Assembly: GCA_964410915.1 (NCBI GenBank)
Contig: CAYPIU010000019.1
Coordinates: 1 to 30,030 of the forward strand
Length of the DNA: 30,030 bases
Source: CAZFJG01 sp964410915
Lineage (GTDB): Bacteria; Synergistota; Synergistia; Synergistales; JAFGMB01
Reading direction: 5' to 3'
The position numbers and the translations under genes were made by a program. Positions 29,102 through 30,030 of this stretch are shown in pieces (the first letter of the stretch is position 1; every line of letters starts with the position of its first letter). The notes below the pieces were generated by a model. It saw nothing but the letters and a program-made list of their open reading frames with translations. It searched no databases and was not told where the DNA came from.

Positions 29102-30030
29102 GTGAGAGAAAAACTTTTTAACCTGCTTTCCAGTCTTCATGCCAGACACACGGGCAAAATGCTGCTCGCTGTGGCATTACTTTCACTCTTGTCCCTGTTT
29201 TTCGCATTGCAGCTTGATCAGACAATGAGATGGTCCGATCTTCTTCCCGGGGATGATCCCAGGACCGTTGAGTTCGATAAGGTTATTCGGGAATTTGTAT
29301 CCTCCAGCAGTATTATCGTTGTGGTTGAGGGGAAAGAGGAAGACATCAAGAATTTCGCAGAGGCTGTTGTCCCAGGGATAGAAGCACTTGAAGACAGCCA
29401 GGAAAGGTCTTTTGTTCAAAGGGTGAATTACAAAAAAGAAGTAGGATTCATTCGGGAACATGGACTTATGATGATCAAATCGGAATACCTCGAGAATATT
29501 AAAGGTTTTTTTGAGTCGGCAAGTCTTCCCGGTCTCATCGAAAATATGAATGACAGTCTGGAAAAGGAATATGTAGGCAAGCAGGAATCCCTTTCTACCA
29601 GAGAAAAGGAAGATAGAGCAGTCAATCTTCTGGATGGGCTTAAAGTCTTCCTGGGTACCATAGAGAGATCAGTTTTAATGGGAAGCATTTCTGAGGAGAT
29701 GGCAATGAATGCGTCTGATATGCTTCTTGTTGGAGATCCGTATATACTTTCCTACGATAAAGAGGCTCTTATCCTGGATGTGGTGCCCAACTTCAGTATG
29801 ATAGAGATGGAACGCCTCCTCCCGGGGGTTAAGGCTGTTAAGGGTGTAGTTCACAAGACACTTGAAGATTTTCCAAATGTCACGGCAGGCTTGACAGGTA
29901 CCCCTGTTATACAGCATGACGAGATGGTTTATACAACAAGGAGCCTGGGGTACACATCCCTGATAGCTTTAATTACGATCTTTATTCTTCTTGCTGTAGC
30001 TTTTCGCATGGCTGTTGCTCCGGCATTTGC
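29102..30030 (+). CDS. RND/MMPL-family exporter, N-terminal part, runs off the right edge
   Basis: The frame is open from a GTG at 29102 (AAAGGGGG upstream) to the window end, 309 codons. It shows a cytoplasmic N-terminus, a membrane helix (GKMLLAVALLSLLSLFFALQ, about 20-39), a large periplasmic loop starting with MRWSDLLPGDDPRTVEFDKV as in MMPL and hopanoid-exporter RND proteins, then LTGTPVIQHDEMVYTTRSLG and a second membrane segment (LIALITIFILLAVAF). The loop carries an extra charged helical section (MNDSLEKEYVGKQESLSTRE). It should export lipids or other hydrophobic compounds together with the two genes before it. The substrate is unknown. Confidence 0.85.
   Translation, partial: MREKLFNLLSSLHARHTGKMLLAVALLSLLSLFFALQLDQTMRWSDLLPGDDPRTVEFDKVIREFVSSSSIIVVVEGKEEDIKNFAEAVVPGIEALEDSQERSFVQRVNYKKEVGFIREHGLMMIKSEYLENIKGFFESASLPGLIENMNDSLEKEYVGKQESLSTREKEDRAVNLLDGLKVFLGTIERSVLMGSISEEMAMNASDMLLVGDPYILSYDKEALILDVVPNFSMIEMERLLPGVKAVKGVVHKTLEDFPNVTAGLTGTPVIQHDEMVYTTRSLGYTSLIALITIFILLAVAFRMAVAPAF

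Overview
The window (about 30 kb, GC in the mid-40s by eye) looks like a chromosomal segment of an anaerobic, fermentative, diderm bacterium. Anaerobic amino-acid or amine fermentation is indicated by two selenocysteine-containing reductase genes of the glycine/sarcosine/betaine reductase (Grd) type, a TRAP transporter and an ethanolamine microcompartment. The outer membrane is indicated by a LolA-like protein, a beta-barrel protein and an RND/MMPL exporter at the right end. Synergistota or a diderm Firmicute would fit, but this is inference. No phage, IS, CRISPR, tRNA or rRNA was seen.

Layout. (1) 1-787, minus strand: promoter, FMN riboswitch and the 5' part of ribB, a housekeeping unit. (2) 846-6905: an ornithine-cyclodeaminase-family gene (minus), a long intergenic region with a perfect 36-bp palindrome, then an octopine/opine-dehydrogenase-family gene and a complete TRAP transporter (dctP, dctQ, dctM), closed by a strong bidirectional terminator. 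(3) 7005-12100: a CdaR/PucR-type regulator (minus) divergent from a Grd-type reductase cluster: pyruvoyl proprotein subunit, selenoprotein beta subunit with in-frame UGA, selenoprotein GrdA with in-frame UGA, terminator, grdX. (4) 12116-13200, minus: eutS, eutP and a 68-residue membrane protein. (5) 13536-26784: a thirteen-kb ethanolamine microcompartment operon: pduL, eutJ, eutA, eutB, eutC, eutL, a EutK-like shell protein with a fused nucleic-acid-binding-like tail, eutM, eutT, a flavoprotein, a possible 43-codon ORF, eutE, a second eutM, a cysteine-rich BMC protein, eutN, pduS and pduT, followed by a terminator. (6) 27109-30030: an envelope triad.

How it fits together. The eut operon should convert ethanolamine to acetaldehyde and ammonia (EutBC with AdoCbl supplied by EutT and reactivation by EutA), then acetyl-CoA (EutE), then acetyl phosphate (PduL), inside a shell of EutS, L, K-like, M, N and PduT. 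No alcohol dehydrogenase is encoded; electrons may instead leave through PduS and PduT, perhaps with the flavoprotein. The Grd cluster should reductively cleave a glycine-type substrate to acetyl phosphate and an amine, but which substrate is not settled by the sequence; the adjacent opine dehydrogenase, cyclodeaminase-family enzyme and TRAP importer suggest an N-substituted amino acid.

The most interesting non-coding signal is a shared palindrome core, TTGTGC-N4-GCACAA, in three intergenic regions: before the opine dehydrogenase/TRAP unit, between cdaR-like and grd, and between eutSP and the eut operon. It suggests one regulator, plausibly the CdaR-like protein, ties import, reductase and microcompartment into one regulon.
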